Program-made: the position numbers and the translations under genes
Shown here: in pieces, positions 16,100 through 25,900 of the stretch
Position numbering within the stretch: position 1 is the first letter of the stretch
Layout: every line of letters starts with the position of its first letter
Notes under the pieces: generated by a model
Databases searched by the model: none
Told to the model about the DNA's origin: nothing
The model's input: only the letters and a program-made list of their open reading frames with translations
DNA from: Gracilibacillus kekensis
Lineage (GTDB): Bacteria; Bacillota; Bacilli; Bacillales; Amphibacillaceae
Assembly (NCBI RefSeq): GCF_900143085.1
Contig: NZ_FRCZ01000003.1
Coordinates: 310,001-374,000 of the forward strand
DNA length: 64,000 nucleotides
Direction: 5' to 3'

Positions 16100-17101
16100 A
16101 TGAATCAAAAACGGTGGATTGCATTAGTTGTTGCTGCTGGGTTATTTTTGACTTCAATCGCTTTTCAGTTTTTCTCAAGTGTAGCAACAGCTGATTTTGA
16201 GAACTTATTTAAATTCGAAGATCCGAGCCAGAACTTTGGTGAAAAAGTTGTGGAAAATGGATCAGGTAACAGTAAAATAGCAGTGCTACATTTAAATGGT
16301 GTTATCCAAGATACGACACCGAGCTCATTAATTAATACGAGTTCCTATAACCATAAACGATTTTTGGATATGCTAGAACACGCTGGTGAAGATCGTCAGG
16401 TTGATGGCATTATACTACGTGTTAATACGCCTGGTGGCGGGGTCGTGGAGAGTGCTGAAATCCATGATAAAATCTTAGAAATTCAGGAAGAGCATGAGAA
16501 ACCAATTTATATTTCCATGGGTAATACAGCTGCATCGGGCGGTTATTATATTGCTGCACCTGCAAATAAAATTGTGGCACATCAAGCTACATTGACGGGT
16601 TCGATCGGTGTTATTATGGAAAGTTTTAATTTTGCAGAGTTCGCCGATGAACATGGAATTGATTTCAATACGATTAAAAGTGGTGAATATAAAGATATTA
16701 TGTCGATGTCTCGTGAAATGACAGATGGCGAACGTGAAATTTTACAAACGATGATCGATGATATGTATGCAGAGTTTGTGAACGTTATTGTCAATGGCAG
16801 AGAGTTGTCGGAGGAACGTGTCCGTGAATTAGGAGATGGTAGAATCTATACAGGAGCTCAGGCACAAGAAGTGGATCTCGTCGATGAGCTTGGTTCATTA
16901 GATGATACGATTGAAATGATGAAAGAGGATCATGAACTCGCCAATGCACAAGTCATTGAATACGAAGCCGGTCTAAATTTTAATCAATGGATTGGTGGAA
17001 CGGTTCAAAGCATGTTAGGAACTGAATCAGATTTAATTGGAATTAAAGACTTGTTACGAGAAAATAATGCGCCACGTGCAATGTATCTTTATTCACAATA
17101 A
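16100..17101 (+). CDS. sppA: Signal peptide peptidase SppA
   Basis: A 333-residue membrane-anchored serine protease that degrades leftover signal peptides. It has an N-terminal membrane helix (residues ~5-25), the S49 peptidase core IAVLHLNGVI, the catalytic serine in GNTAASGGYYIAAPA and the catalytic lysine in NTIKSGEYKDIMS. Length is that of the short Gram-positive SppA (335 in B. subtilis), which works as a ring. AGGAGGAGA lies 8 bases upstream. yteJ follows by 12 bases, the same pair as in B. subtilis. Confidence 0.95.
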   Translation: MNQKRWIALVVAAGLFLTSIAFQFFSSVATADFENLFKFEDPSQNFGEKVVENGSGNSKIAVLHLNGVIQDTTPSSLINTSSYNHKRFLDMLEHAGEDRQVDGIILRVNTPGGGVVESAEIHDKILEIQEEHEKPIYISMGNTAASGGYYIAAPANKIVAHQATLTGSIGVIMESFNFAEFADEHGIDFNTIKSGEYKDIMSMSREMTDGEREILQTMIDDMYAEFVNVIVNGRELSEERVRELGDGRIYTGAQAQEVDLVDELGSLDDTIEMMKEDHELANAQVIEYEAGLNFNQWIGGTVQSMLGTESDLIGIKDLLRENNAPRAMYLYSQ

Positions 17102-17113
17102 GGAGGTATCGAA

Positions 17114-17581
17114 ATGACTGAAGAAGTAAATTATCAAGATGCTCATTCAACATCTGATGTTCGCTATGCAGGATTTTGGATGCGTTTTTGGGCATATCTC
17201 GCTGATTTAATTATTGTTTTTAGTGTGAACGGAATTTTGCTTGTTCCTTTTCATTTTATCGACAATGGATTCCAGGTAGATATTGGATTTTGGACAGTTA
17301 CAGGGATAATAAGTTCGATTGTCTTTTATCTTTATTTTTTATTGATGACAAAGTTTTATCATCAAACACTTGGTAAAATGATCTTCGGATTAAAAGTGAT
17401 TCGTGAAGATAGTCAATCGTTAAAGTGGAGTGATCTTCTTTTTCGAGAGGTAATCGGAAGGTTTATCCACCGTGTCTTTTTTATCGCGAGCTTTTTATAT
17501 TTGTTTGTGGCATTCACTTCACAAAAGCAAGGACTTCATGACATGATTGGTAATACCAGAGTTGTGATGGAAGCTAAATGA
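17114..17581 (+). CDS. yteJ: RDD-family membrane protein YteJ
   Basis: A 155-residue protein of the RDD family. It has three membrane helices: VRYAGFWMRFWAYLADLIIV (with the family's Arg and Asp-Asp-like residues), a second around ISSIVFYLYFLLM, and a third around HRVFFIASFLYLFVAF; the C-terminus KQGLHDMIGNTRVV is typical. B. subtilis YteJ is encoded next to SppA and affects its activity (established). AGGAGGTATCGAA precedes the ATG. It is transcribed with sppA. Confidence 0.9.
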   Translation: MTEEVNYQDAHSTSDVRYAGFWMRFWAYLADLIIVFSVNGILLVPFHFIDNGFQVDIGFWTVTGIISSIVFYLYFLLMTKFYHQTLGKMIFGLKVIREDSQSLKWSDLLFREVIGRFIHRVFFIASFLYLFVAFTSQKQGLHDMIGNTRVVMEAK

Positions 17582-17664
17582 TCGGTTTTATTCCTTCTAA
17601 AGAATAGTATGAACCCGTTTGGTGAATATAATAGGGTAAGCTATTCGATAACGGAGGTGTTCAA

Positions 17665-17775
17665 ATGACGAAGGATTCCTATGCACCAAAAGAAAAGCTT
17701 CATGGCAAAGGCAAAAAGCCAGCTGAACAAAGACGTGGTAAAGCTTCCTCATCTGCACGAAATGTGGATAATTAA
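17665..17775 (+). CDS. Small basic protein, unknown
   Basis: A 36-residue frame with a strong site (CGGAGGTGTTCAA) before the ATG. It is rich in Lys, Arg and Gly (KLHGKGKKPAEQRRGKASSS), has no hydrophobic segment and looks intrinsically disordered, perhaps nucleic-acid binding or a minor spore protein (guess). TATAAT at 17625-17630, about 35 bases before the ATG, could be its -10. I do not recognise a family. Confidence 0.6.
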   Translation: MTKDSYAPKEKLHGKGKKPAEQRRGKASSSARNVDN

Positions 17776-17778
17776 TAA

Positions 17779-17804
17779 AATGGGACACGAGTTTGTGTCC
17801 CATT
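17779..17804. terminator. Hairpin between convergent genes
   Basis: A perfect 10-bp stem, AATGGGACAC (17779-17788) with GTGTCCCATT (17795-17804), loop GAGTTT. It lies 3 bases after the small basic gene and before the end of the minus-strand gene at 17822. On the minus strand a T/A tail (TTTTATTAATT) follows, so it suits the minus gene; the plus side has an A run. Confidence 0.6.
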
Positions 17805-17821
17805 AAAAAAATTTCTAATAA

Positions 17822-18385
17822 TCAAGTATTACTTCCACTGAACTTACTTTGTATCAATTTGTGGTATTGTTCTGTTTCTTCATCATTTAAATTTGTTGTT
17901 TTTTTCTTTAAAATCACCGCTTGAACATCTGACAAATATAAAAAGTATCGATGCTCATCACTCCTTAGCTTTACGAACTGTTCCCAATTAAAGAAATCTT
18001 GTTTATTTTTAATGATTCTTTCCAATCCATCCTCTTTAATGGTTATCGTTTGTGGTCCTAAAATTCCTACTGGTTTATTTTTTCTGTAGACTTTTCTAAA
18101 AATTAATAAAATTGCCCACCTGAAAAATCGTGGAAAAAAATAAAAAAAGAGAAACGAGACTAATATTATACTCGCGAATTCAAACCAGGAGAATGACCAT
18201 TCATATGAATAAAGCATACTTCTGAAAAGAAAGATTGATAAAAGAAGAAAAACAGAAATGCTAAAAAGCCATTGTGTTATTTTTATATATTTTATGAAAA
18301 ATTTAGAGTGAAGTAATAAATTTTCTTGCAAAGCTACGAAATCTTGTTCTGTTATTGTAAATTTAGTAATCAATTTTTTTTTCAT
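17822..18385 (-). CDS. YcxB-like membrane protein
   Basis: A protein of about 187 residues with two membrane helices (QWLFSISVFLLLSIFLF and FASIILVSFLFFYFF), then a soluble C-terminal part resembling the YcxB-like domain: GPQTITIKEDGLERIIKNKQ, FNWEQFVKLRSDEHRYFLYL and AVILKK. Function of the family is unknown. The start is not settled: ATG 18385, 18394 and 18415 are in frame; AAAGGA is too close to the first and no good site precedes the others. It is convergent with the 36-residue gene. Confidence 0.65.
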   Translation of the reverse strand: MKKKLITKFTITEQDFVALQENLLLHSKFFIKYIKITQWLFSISVFLLLSIFLFRSMLYSYEWSFSWFEFASIILVSFLFFYFFPRFFRWAILLIFRKVYRKNKPVGILGPQTITIKEDGLERIIKNKQDFFNWEQFVKLRSDEHRYFLYLSDVQAVILKKKTTNLNDEETEQYHKLIQSKFSGSNT

Positions 18386-18522
18386 TCCTTTCATTATATA
18401 GTAAAATATTAACATATTAGCTTATTATTTCAAAATAAATATTGATACAATCTACTTAAATTAAACAAGATTCATAGGAATACAACGTTAGGCTTGCTTG
18501 TATTCCGGTCAAGGAGAATTAA

Positions 18523-20202
18523 ATGAGACTAAAAACTTTTGCCTTTATCATTATATTTTTATTATTAACAGCATGTGAGAATTCATTGACTCAAGAAGAA
18601 ATTCTAGATGAGTCTGTTAACAACATGACAAAGTTAGACAGCTTTGCTTTTACTTTAAGCTCAGAATTTACCGATGGAATGGATAATATAACGACTCTCG
18701 AATTAGAAGGAGAGACGCGAATGGATCCACTAGAGGCTTCCATTGAAGTAGTGCAGGATATTTATGAGGAAGAGCAAGAGTCGAATACCTATTATGTAGA
18801 TGATATGGTTTACTATAAAATGGGAGAAGAAGTAGAAGACTTAATCAAAGTGGAGTTAGATGAAACACCTTCCCAATTAATAACTGCTGTTCAAGTTTTC
18901 CAATCTGAACAAGATAAATTAGAATTTGAAGAAGAAGAAAATGAATATGTGTATACATATACCACCTCAGTTAATAATACATCTTTTTTAGAGTCTATAT
19001 ATCCCGATTACCTTCATTCAGCATCATTTGAAAGAATAGCTATGGATTTTGAATACACCGATAATATTGAATTGCACACGGCAATTAAGATTGATAAAGA
19101 AACGTTCCTAATAAATGAATTGGCTATTGAATATACAGGGGATTATAACGTTTTGAATAAGGATGATCCTCCGACGATTTCTGAGAAAATTCAATTTAAC
19201 TTTACAAAACATAATACGATAGAGGAAATAAATTTACCCGAAGAAGACATTCAAAACGCTAAAACTTTTATGGAATTCTTTGGATTAGATGATGTGGAAA
19301 TCGATGAAAATAAATTAATAGAAGAACGAAATATTGAAGAGGAAATTAAAGGTAATACAAGTGGCAATTTGATGAATGAGGGACGTTTGGCAACAGATGG
19401 AACATGGCTTTACTATTCAGTTTCTAAAAAGGGACTCTTTCGTAGTAAATTAGATGGAAATGAGAGAGAACAATTATCTGAAAGTGAAGTTTCTAGTATT
19501 AATATAGCCGATGATTGGTTATTTTTTATTGACAGAACAAAAGGACACCTTGTATACAGAATGAACAAAGATGGTTCGGGACAAAGACAAGTGAGTGGTG
19601 TTTATGCAGAATATTTAACAGTGGTAAACGGTTGGGTCTACTATATTCCTAATGTCAATAACCCCACTGGAGACACTCATATTTTGAGGTCAAAAACGAA
19701 TTTAACAAACAATGATATTATTGTCGATCATTCCAGACAACTAATTGTGGCTAATGGTTATTTAATTTATAAGGATTATGGCCAAACATTGCGTGTGATT
19801 GACTTACTCGATGATGAACTTAGACCTGATTCACTATTTGCTAATGTAGAAGCGCGAAATTATGCTGTTTCTGGTGACTGGTTGTATTATGAAAATGTTG
19901 AAGATAATTATACTATTTATCGAAAAAATTTCAAAAGTAGAATAGAAGAAAAGTTAGTAGATCAGCATAGTGACAGTTTTAATATCGCGGGGGATAACGT
20001 GTTTTATCGAAACATGGATGATGATGGTAGACTATACAGATATAACATTACTAGCGATGCAAATCAAAAAATTTCAGAAACTGCAGTCCATAAATTACAT
20101 GTTGTGGAAAATTACTTATATTTTACACTACTTGAGAATTATGAGCCCGAGTGGTATCGAATGAAGCTGGATGGTCATTATATTGAAGAGGCAGACTTTT
20201 AA
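18523..20202 (+). CDS. Lipoprotein with DUF6612-like and DUF5050-like domains
   Basis: A 559-residue exported lipoprotein: signal peptide with lipobox LLTAC, lipidated Cys18. Residues about 25-250 resemble LppX/DUF6612-type lipoprotein domains (repeated beta strands, acidic). Residues about 285-555 consist of repeating units such as DGTWLYYSVSKKGLFRSKLDG, with WLFFIDRTKGHLVYRMNKDG and WVYYIPN, typical of DUF5050 propeller repeats. It probably sits on the outer face of the membrane, role unknown. CAAGGAG lies 7 bases before the ATG. It is divergent from the YcxB-like gene. The strongly acidic surface is consistent with a salt-tolerant host (inference). Confidence 0.75.
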   Translation: MRLKTFAFIIIFLLLTACENSLTQEEILDESVNNMTKLDSFAFTLSSEFTDGMDNITTLELEGETRMDPLEASIEVVQDIYEEEQESNTYYVDDMVYYKMGEEVEDLIKVELDETPSQLITAVQVFQSEQDKLEFEEEENEYVYTYTTSVNNTSFLESIYPDYLHSASFERIAMDFEYTDNIELHTAIKIDKETFLINELAIEYTGDYNVLNKDDPPTISEKIQFNFTKHNTIEEINLPEEDIQNAKTFMEFFGLDDVEIDENKLIEERNIEEEIKGNTSGNLMNEGRLATDGTWLYYSVSKKGLFRSKLDGNEREQLSESEVSSINIADDWLFFIDRTKGHLVYRMNKDGSGQRQVSGVYAEYLTVVNGWVYYIPNVNNPTGDTHILRSKTNLTNNDIIVDHSRQLIVANGYLIYKDYGQTLRVIDLLDDELRPDSLFANVEARNYAVSGDWLYYENVEDNYTIYRKNFKSRIEEKLVDQHSDSFNIAGDNVFYRNMDDDGRLYRYNITSDANQKISETAVHKLHVVENYLYFTLLENYEPEWYRMKLDGHYIEEADF

Positions 20203-20283
20203 AAAGTAACGGCTTTGTCCTGTCTCACGGTTCATTAGTTTAAGTCAACTGCTGACTCATTTTTACAAAGAAAGGAGTAGTCT

Positions 20284-21201
20284 ATGACATTACAACAATT
20301 AAAATACGTCATTGAAGTGGTTAGAAGTCAGTCGATTAATAAGGCAGCACAGCGTCTTTTTATTAGTCAACCTAGCCTTTCGAATGCATTGAAAGAATTA
20401 GAGGAGGAAATCGGGGTTACGATTTTTTTGCGGACAAATAAAGGAATAACGATTACACCAGAAGGGTTCGAATTCTTAGGATATGCAAGACAAGTTGTTG
20501 AACAGGCTGAACTTCTGGAAAATCGCTATGACAAGAGCCGAACACCTCAGCAGAACTTTGCGGTTTCTTCACAACACTATGCCTTTGCTGTCAGTGCTTT
20601 TGTTCGATTGTTAAAAGACTATGACAGGGAAGAATACGAGTTTACCTTAAGAGAAACGAGAACCTATGAAATTATTGATGATGTTAAAAATTTGCGTAGT
20701 GAAATCGGCATTTTATATGTGAATGACTTTAATGAAAAGATCATACATAAATTTCTGCGCGAAGCGAATTTAACTTTTCATTCTCTGTTTATTGCTAATC
20801 CACATGTGTTTATTAGTTCTACTAATCCATTAGCAAAAAGGGAATCAGTAACATTAGAGGATTTGAATCCTTTCCCATACTTATCCTATGAACAAGGGGA
20901 ATACAATTCATTTTATTTTTCGGAAGAAATTTTGAGTACGCTGTCTAGGCCGAAAAATATTCGGGTTAGTGATCGTGCGACATTGTTCAACTTACTTATT
21001 GGTCTTAATGGTTATACGATATCAACTGGTGTCATAAGTCACAAATTGAATAGTAAAGATATTATTGCCGTGCCATTGGACGTGAATGAAGAAATTCATG
21101 TTGGCTATATTACTCATAAAAATGTTACCAATAGTAAACTGGCAGAGATTTATATTCAGTATTTAAAAGAAATAATTGATGAAGAACTAGATTTGTTATA
21201 G
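20284..21201 (+). CDS. LysR-family transcriptional regulator
   Basis: A 305-residue LysR-type regulator. The N-terminal helix-turn-helix is clear (QSINKAAQRLFISQPSLSNA, then LKELEEEIGVTIFLRTNKG), followed by the linker helix and a substrate-binding domain. AGAAAGGAGTAGTCT precedes the ATG. The next gene in the same direction is a methionine-synthase-II-like enzyme, which suggests control of methionine or sulfur metabolism (inference). A perfect dyad with T-N11-A geometry overlaps its stop codon and lies just upstream of that enzyme. Confidence 0.88.
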   Translation: MTLQQLKYVIEVVRSQSINKAAQRLFISQPSLSNALKELEEEIGVTIFLRTNKGITITPEGFEFLGYARQVVEQAELLENRYDKSRTPQQNFAVSSQHYAFAVSAFVRLLKDYDREEYEFTLRETRTYEIIDDVKNLRSEIGILYVNDFNEKIIHKFLREANLTFHSLFIANPHVFISSTNPLAKRESVTLEDLNPFPYLSYEQGEYNSFYFSEEILSTLSRPKNIRVSDRATLFNLLIGLNGYTISTGVISHKLNSKDIIAVPLDVNEEIHVGYITHKNVTNSKLAEIYIQYLKEIIDEELDLL

Positions 21202-21215
21202 TTTTAAACTATAAC
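21195..21215. promoter_or_regulatory. Candidate LysR operator
   Basis: GTTATAGTTT, one base, then AAACTATAAC: a perfect 10-bp inverted repeat. The inner ATAGTTTTAAACTAT fits the LysR box T-N11-A. It lies 26 bases before a TATAAT (21241-21246), whose -35 is poor, as expected for an activated promoter. Confidence 0.5.
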
Positions 21216-21310
21216 AAAGGATAGATTATTTATGTTACTTTATAATACTCTTATTATGCTAGACTTACTTTAAATCACATAATATGTAAGTTAACTAAGG
21301 GAGAGTTTTT

Positions 21311-22414
21311 ATGACACAGACAAATTTCAAAGCACCATTCAGAGCAGACCATGTCGGAAGTTTATTACGACCAGAACGGATTCATCAAGCAAGAAAGGAT
21401 TTCCATGAAGGAACGATTGATGCGGAGCAACTTCATGTAATAGAAACTGAAGAAATTAAGAAAATCGTTGATAAGCAAATTGAAGTAGGATTAGAAGCAG
21501 TGACAGATGGGGAATTCCGTCGTCGTTTTTGGCATACAGATTTCCTCGAACATCTAACTGGAGTAGAGGGCTACGTACCAGATCACGGATTCGCTTTTAA
21601 AGGGGAAGAAACAGAACGATATGATGTACGCGTGATTGATAAGATTTCATTTAATCAGGATCACCCACATATTAAAGAATTTATTGAATTTAAAGAAATA
21701 GTAGGGGACCGTGCAGTAGCAAAACAGACCATTCCAAGTCCAAATCAATTATTTAATGCAGGAATCCGAAATAAGGATATTTACCCGGATGTAGAAGAGT
21801 ATACGAAGGATGTAATCCAAGCCTACCGTGATGCAGTACAAGCTTTTTATCAAGCTGGATGCCGTTACTTGCAGTTTGATGATGTTTACATAGCCGGACT
21901 AAATGCACCAGAAATTCCTTTTAATGATAGTGGCTATTCACGTGAAGAGTTGATTGATTTAGCCTTGCGTGTAGTGAATGGGGTACTAGAAGTAAAACCA
22001 GATGACATGACAATTACGACACATCTTTGTCGTGGAAATTATCGTTCGAAGTGGGCATTTGAAGGAAGCTACGCTAAAATTGCTCCTACCTTATTTGCGA
22101 AAGAAAATGTAAATGGCTTTTTCCTTGAATATGATGATGATCGCTCAGGAGATTTTACGCCACTGGAGTTCATTCCAAACGGAGGGCCGAGGGTAGTCCT
22201 TGGTGTATTTACCTCAAAGCATGGGGAATTAGAAGATAAAGAAAACATCCTAGCTCGTGTCGAGGAAGCTACACAATATGTCTCATTAGATCAGTTGTGT
22301 ATCAGCCCACAATGTGGCTTTGCCTCCACTCATCATGGAAACATCCTAACAGAAGAGGAACAATGGGCTAAATTAAAATATATTGTAGATATATCAAAAG
22401 AAATCTGGAATTAA
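21311..22414 (+). CDS. Methionine-synthase-II-like protein (YxjG/YxjH type)
   Basis: A 367-residue protein similar to the C-terminal catalytic domain of cobalamin-independent methionine synthase, as in B. subtilis YxjG and YxjH. It begins FKAPFRADHVGSLLRP and has EAVTDGEFRRRFWHTDFLEH, the conserved LQFDDVYIAG, the zinc-type ligands HLCRGNY, FFLEYDDDRSGDFTPL, and the final cysteine in SPQCGFAS. Such proteins transfer methyl groups to homocysteine or related thiols; the donor is not known. AAGGGAGAG precedes the ATG. No S-box riboswitch is visible in the 110-base leader, unlike B. subtilis yxjG; a LysR gene is next door instead. Confidence 0.82.
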   Translation: MTQTNFKAPFRADHVGSLLRPERIHQARKDFHEGTIDAEQLHVIETEEIKKIVDKQIEVGLEAVTDGEFRRRFWHTDFLEHLTGVEGYVPDHGFAFKGEETERYDVRVIDKISFNQDHPHIKEFIEFKEIVGDRAVAKQTIPSPNQLFNAGIRNKDIYPDVEEYTKDVIQAYRDAVQAFYQAGCRYLQFDDVYIAGLNAPEIPFNDSGYSREELIDLALRVVNGVLEVKPDDMTITTHLCRGNYRSKWAFEGSYAKIAPTLFAKENVNGFFLEYDDDRSGDFTPLEFIPNGGPRVVLGVFTSKHGELEDKENILARVEEATQYVSLDQLCISPQCGFASTHHGNILTEEEQWAKLKYIVDISKEIWN

Positions 22415-22449
22415 GTTGAATCAGTTTTTTTGATTAATGAATATAAGAG

Positions 22450-22485
22450 AGCCATTGAGTTTATGTGAACTTGATGGCTTTTTTA
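22450..22485 (+). terminator. Terminator after the methionine-synthase-like gene
   Basis: A 12-bp stem with two G-U pairs (22450-22461 with 22468-22479), loop TATGTG, then TTTTTT. Confidence 0.88.
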
Positions 22486-22488
22486 TAT

Positions 22489-22755
22489 TGACGAGAGCAC
22501 ATCTCATCGGCATTTCAGCAGTAATTAAAGAGTAAAATGCAGACGAGAGCACATCTCATCGGCATTTCAACAGCAATTCAAGGGTGAAATGCAAACGAGA
22601 GCACATCTCATCGGCATTTCAACAGTAATTCAAGAGTAAAATGCAGACGAAAGCATGTCTCATCGGCATTTCAGCTGTAATTCGAGAGTGAAATGCAGAC
22701 GAGAGCACATCTCATCGGCATTTCAAAAGTAGTTTTGGCGGATGTCCCAGACGAG
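22489..22755. repeat. 52-bp hairpin tandem repeat array 2
   Basis: CTCATCGGCATTTCA recurs at 22503, 22555, 22607, 22659 and 22711, exactly 52 bases apart. Units end TGAAATGCAGACGAGAGCAC or close to it. CTCATCGGCATTTCA and TGAAATGCAGACGAG are inverted repeats (13 of 15 positions pair), so each unit is one hairpin. The middle ~20 bases vary more than the arms. It is the same family and period as 2111-2295. Confidence 0.92.
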
Positions 22756-22929
22756 TGCTCATTGTACCAGAAAATTAACAAGTAATTCATTATAATCCCA
22801 AAACTCCATGAAAGCCTGCCATAGAGAAACATCACATCCAGTATATAAATGTATGAAGCTTATAAGAACAAATTAAGCATAGATATCAAGTACTAAGTAT
22901 TACTTTTTCTATTGTAAAATAATGATATA

Positions 22930-25900
22930 ATGGTAGAAAATGAGAATAGAAGATTTGACAGTTATGAGGATGTGATGGATATCTTACAATCAGAACGTGA
23001 AAAAATTGTAGGTCAAGAGATGGTGAAGTTGTTAAAACAAGGATATTTAAGTGAAGAAGAGTTCATGAGAGTGATGAACTCCTACAAACAGTACGTTAAC
23101 GATCAAGAGCAAGAATTAGCTGATATACATACTGTAATTCGTGAAACTGATTCAGAAATTAACAACAAAGAGGACAAGCAACAATTGGCAATAAATAAAG
23201 AAGTTTCAAACAAAAAAGAACCAGAAATAAAACAAAAGGTAAAACCACAAAAATCGAAGGAACAAATTAGAGAAAGAAATATCACATGGCTTTTAATTTT
23301 AGGGGTGGCTTTCCTTTTAATTAGTGGTTTGGTGGTGGCAACTAGTACTTGGGAACAAATGGGTGCATTGTTAAAGGTTGTTACACTGGTTGGTGTTTCG
23401 GTATTTTTCTTAGGATTAAGCGGCATTTCTTCATCTGTATTAAAGATTGAAAAAACAGCTTTTGCCTTTTTAACACTAGGCAGTTTATTGTTTCCGATTG
23501 CTATCATAGCTATTGGCTACTTCGGATTATTTGGTGATTATTTGACGTTGACTGGTGAAGGGAAATATCTACTTGGTATTATTTGTACACTACTGCCATT
23601 GCCTTTGTATGCAAGAAACGCAGTGAAAAATAATTCTAGATTATTTGTTTGGATTTTCTTCTTGTTTATGTCTTGTTTCGCAGGATTTGTTGTTGCAGCA
23701 ATGAATGTATCTGTAGATTTGTTTTATTTTCTTATTATGGTCTACAATGCTGTTTTATTATACGGATATCACCGTTATCGTCATCTTGAAAGCATTCGTT
23801 TATTTATGAAGGAGTTACCAGCATACGCACAGTTGAATTTGGTGATCTCTACCTTATTGATGCTTTTTGTGTATAACGATTCACTCTTTTATAGCTTTAA
23901 TGTTTTATTAACGGCACTTATTTATATATCAATGGTATATGTCTATAATACAAAATCTTACCAGCTTGTCTTCAGTGGGTTATTTGCATACGGTGTATAT
24001 CAATTCACGGAAAATTCCTGGTTACAATCGGTAGATTTATTTGTATATGGTTTGCTTGGTGCAGCATATCTTGTCTTCGCTTATTTAATGAGAAAGGATG
24101 CTTACTTAGCTAAAGTATTTCATTATACAAGTGGGGTTATTTCACTGTTTGCCTTTATCTATATTAGCTATCAAGGTTTACTAATCAGAGGAAACGAGCA
24201 ATCCTGGACCCTATTATTCGCATATTTAACGATAGCAGGTACATACATTTACTTATCGTCAATTACAACAAGACAAGTATTTCGATGGCTGGCTTCGATT
24301 TTTATATTCACGAGTGGTCTTGAACTTTGGGATTTAATGTTTGAATCTTTCTTAAGTATCCAACTATTTAGTTTTATTTTTGCCAGTCTATTGTTTATCT
24401 GGATAGGTGATCGAACGAAATTAAGCTATTTACAGACGATAAAAACGAGCACTTACTATCTATCAATTATCGTGATGTTACTAGCCATTGTTTATGGTTT
24501 AATCCTAGAAACGTACTTTGAGGCTTCATTCATGTTCTTAATAAGTGGTTGTCTGGCATTAATTGTTACGAAATCCCGATCTAACACAACAAAACAAATT
24601 GGCCTATGGTCGCATGCGATTAGTTGGCTATTAGCGTTTATTGTCTTATATCCTGAGATTATCAGTCGTTTTATGACATACTATAATGAACTGAATATTG
24701 CATTTCACACGGCTATTGCCGGAATATTATTATTAGTTATCAGTCTTATCTGGAAAAAGGCAAATAATGTATTACTAGCTGAGACGACATTTTACACAGG
24801 TCAGGCTAGTTACTTAATGGCGATGTTTTTACTATTGGTAAACTATCCAATTAATGAAGAATTCGTTCGTCCAGCTTTATTACTAATAGGTATTGGTGTG
24901 TTTGTCTGGCTTGTACGCTACGCACGAGTTGGGCCACTGTGGTTACTTGTAGCTGTGATCACCGTTTCTTTCTATGCTTCTTTAATTCGTACGTTTGCTA
25001 TTGAAGAGTTTGAAGCTATCATGTGGTATATCATGTTTGCTCCAGTACTTTTAATAGTAATTGGGCGAGTAGCTGGAAAAGTGACGAAAGAGTTGAAGAT
25101 ATACTTCTTCTGGTTTGCTCATTTTATTCTAATCATGATAATAACTAGTATTTTAGCGGATTATATGTTTGAGCAGTTGCTTCATCCAACGATCTTAGTC
25201 ATTCCATTTATTCTTTATCTGTATAGTATGGTGATCATGTCCGAAGAGTGGGAAAAGAAAGTGTTCCTATATGCAGCCATGTCGATGGTGCCCTTTTTAG
25301 TGACGGCAAATGTAGCTTATTATAATCTTGAACAGTATGTTTCCATTTCGTATAGTTTGATTGTATCTACTGTTTTATTTTTCGTGGCATGGCTATTTGT
25401 TCGCCCAATCTGGAAAAAGCGAGTGGAGTGGTACATGATCCCGTTTGCAAACTATAGTTTGTTGATGGTCATTGCGGTCGAACAAATAACACATGTAATA
25501 GAACTGATGATCATTGTCGGTTTTCTTTTACTAAATCTCTATTTATTACACATCCGAAAATGGTTAAACGTGCTTGTACTACCATTATTATTGACAATAT
25601 TAATGTGGAATAGGCAGAGTTATATTGATAACGATCTTTCAATGTTTATCATAAGTATTGGTAGTTTTATAGTCTTACTTGTAGCAGGGCGTATTTTTTA
25701 TCAAACCCTTGTTGAAATAGTCTCTAAAAAATGGATGATTGACTGGTACTCGGTTGTTGCCGTCCTCTATTTGGGATATTCCTTGAATTTTGCAGAGTCA
25801 ATTGGGATCGTCTGGATTAGGATACTTCCATACGTATTGCTAGCTATTTGGCTATTTCTACAAGCGAATAGAATCCAACAGCAGTTAATGCAGAAAGTAT

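Noticed and set aside
21216-21310. S-box (SAM) riboswitch before the methionine-synthase-like gene
   Set aside because: The leader is only about 60 bases after the -10 and lacks the conserved helices and terminator of an S-box.
22489-22755. CRISPR array
   Set aside because: Units abut with a constant 52-base period and related centres; there are no unique spacers and no cas genes anywhere in the window.
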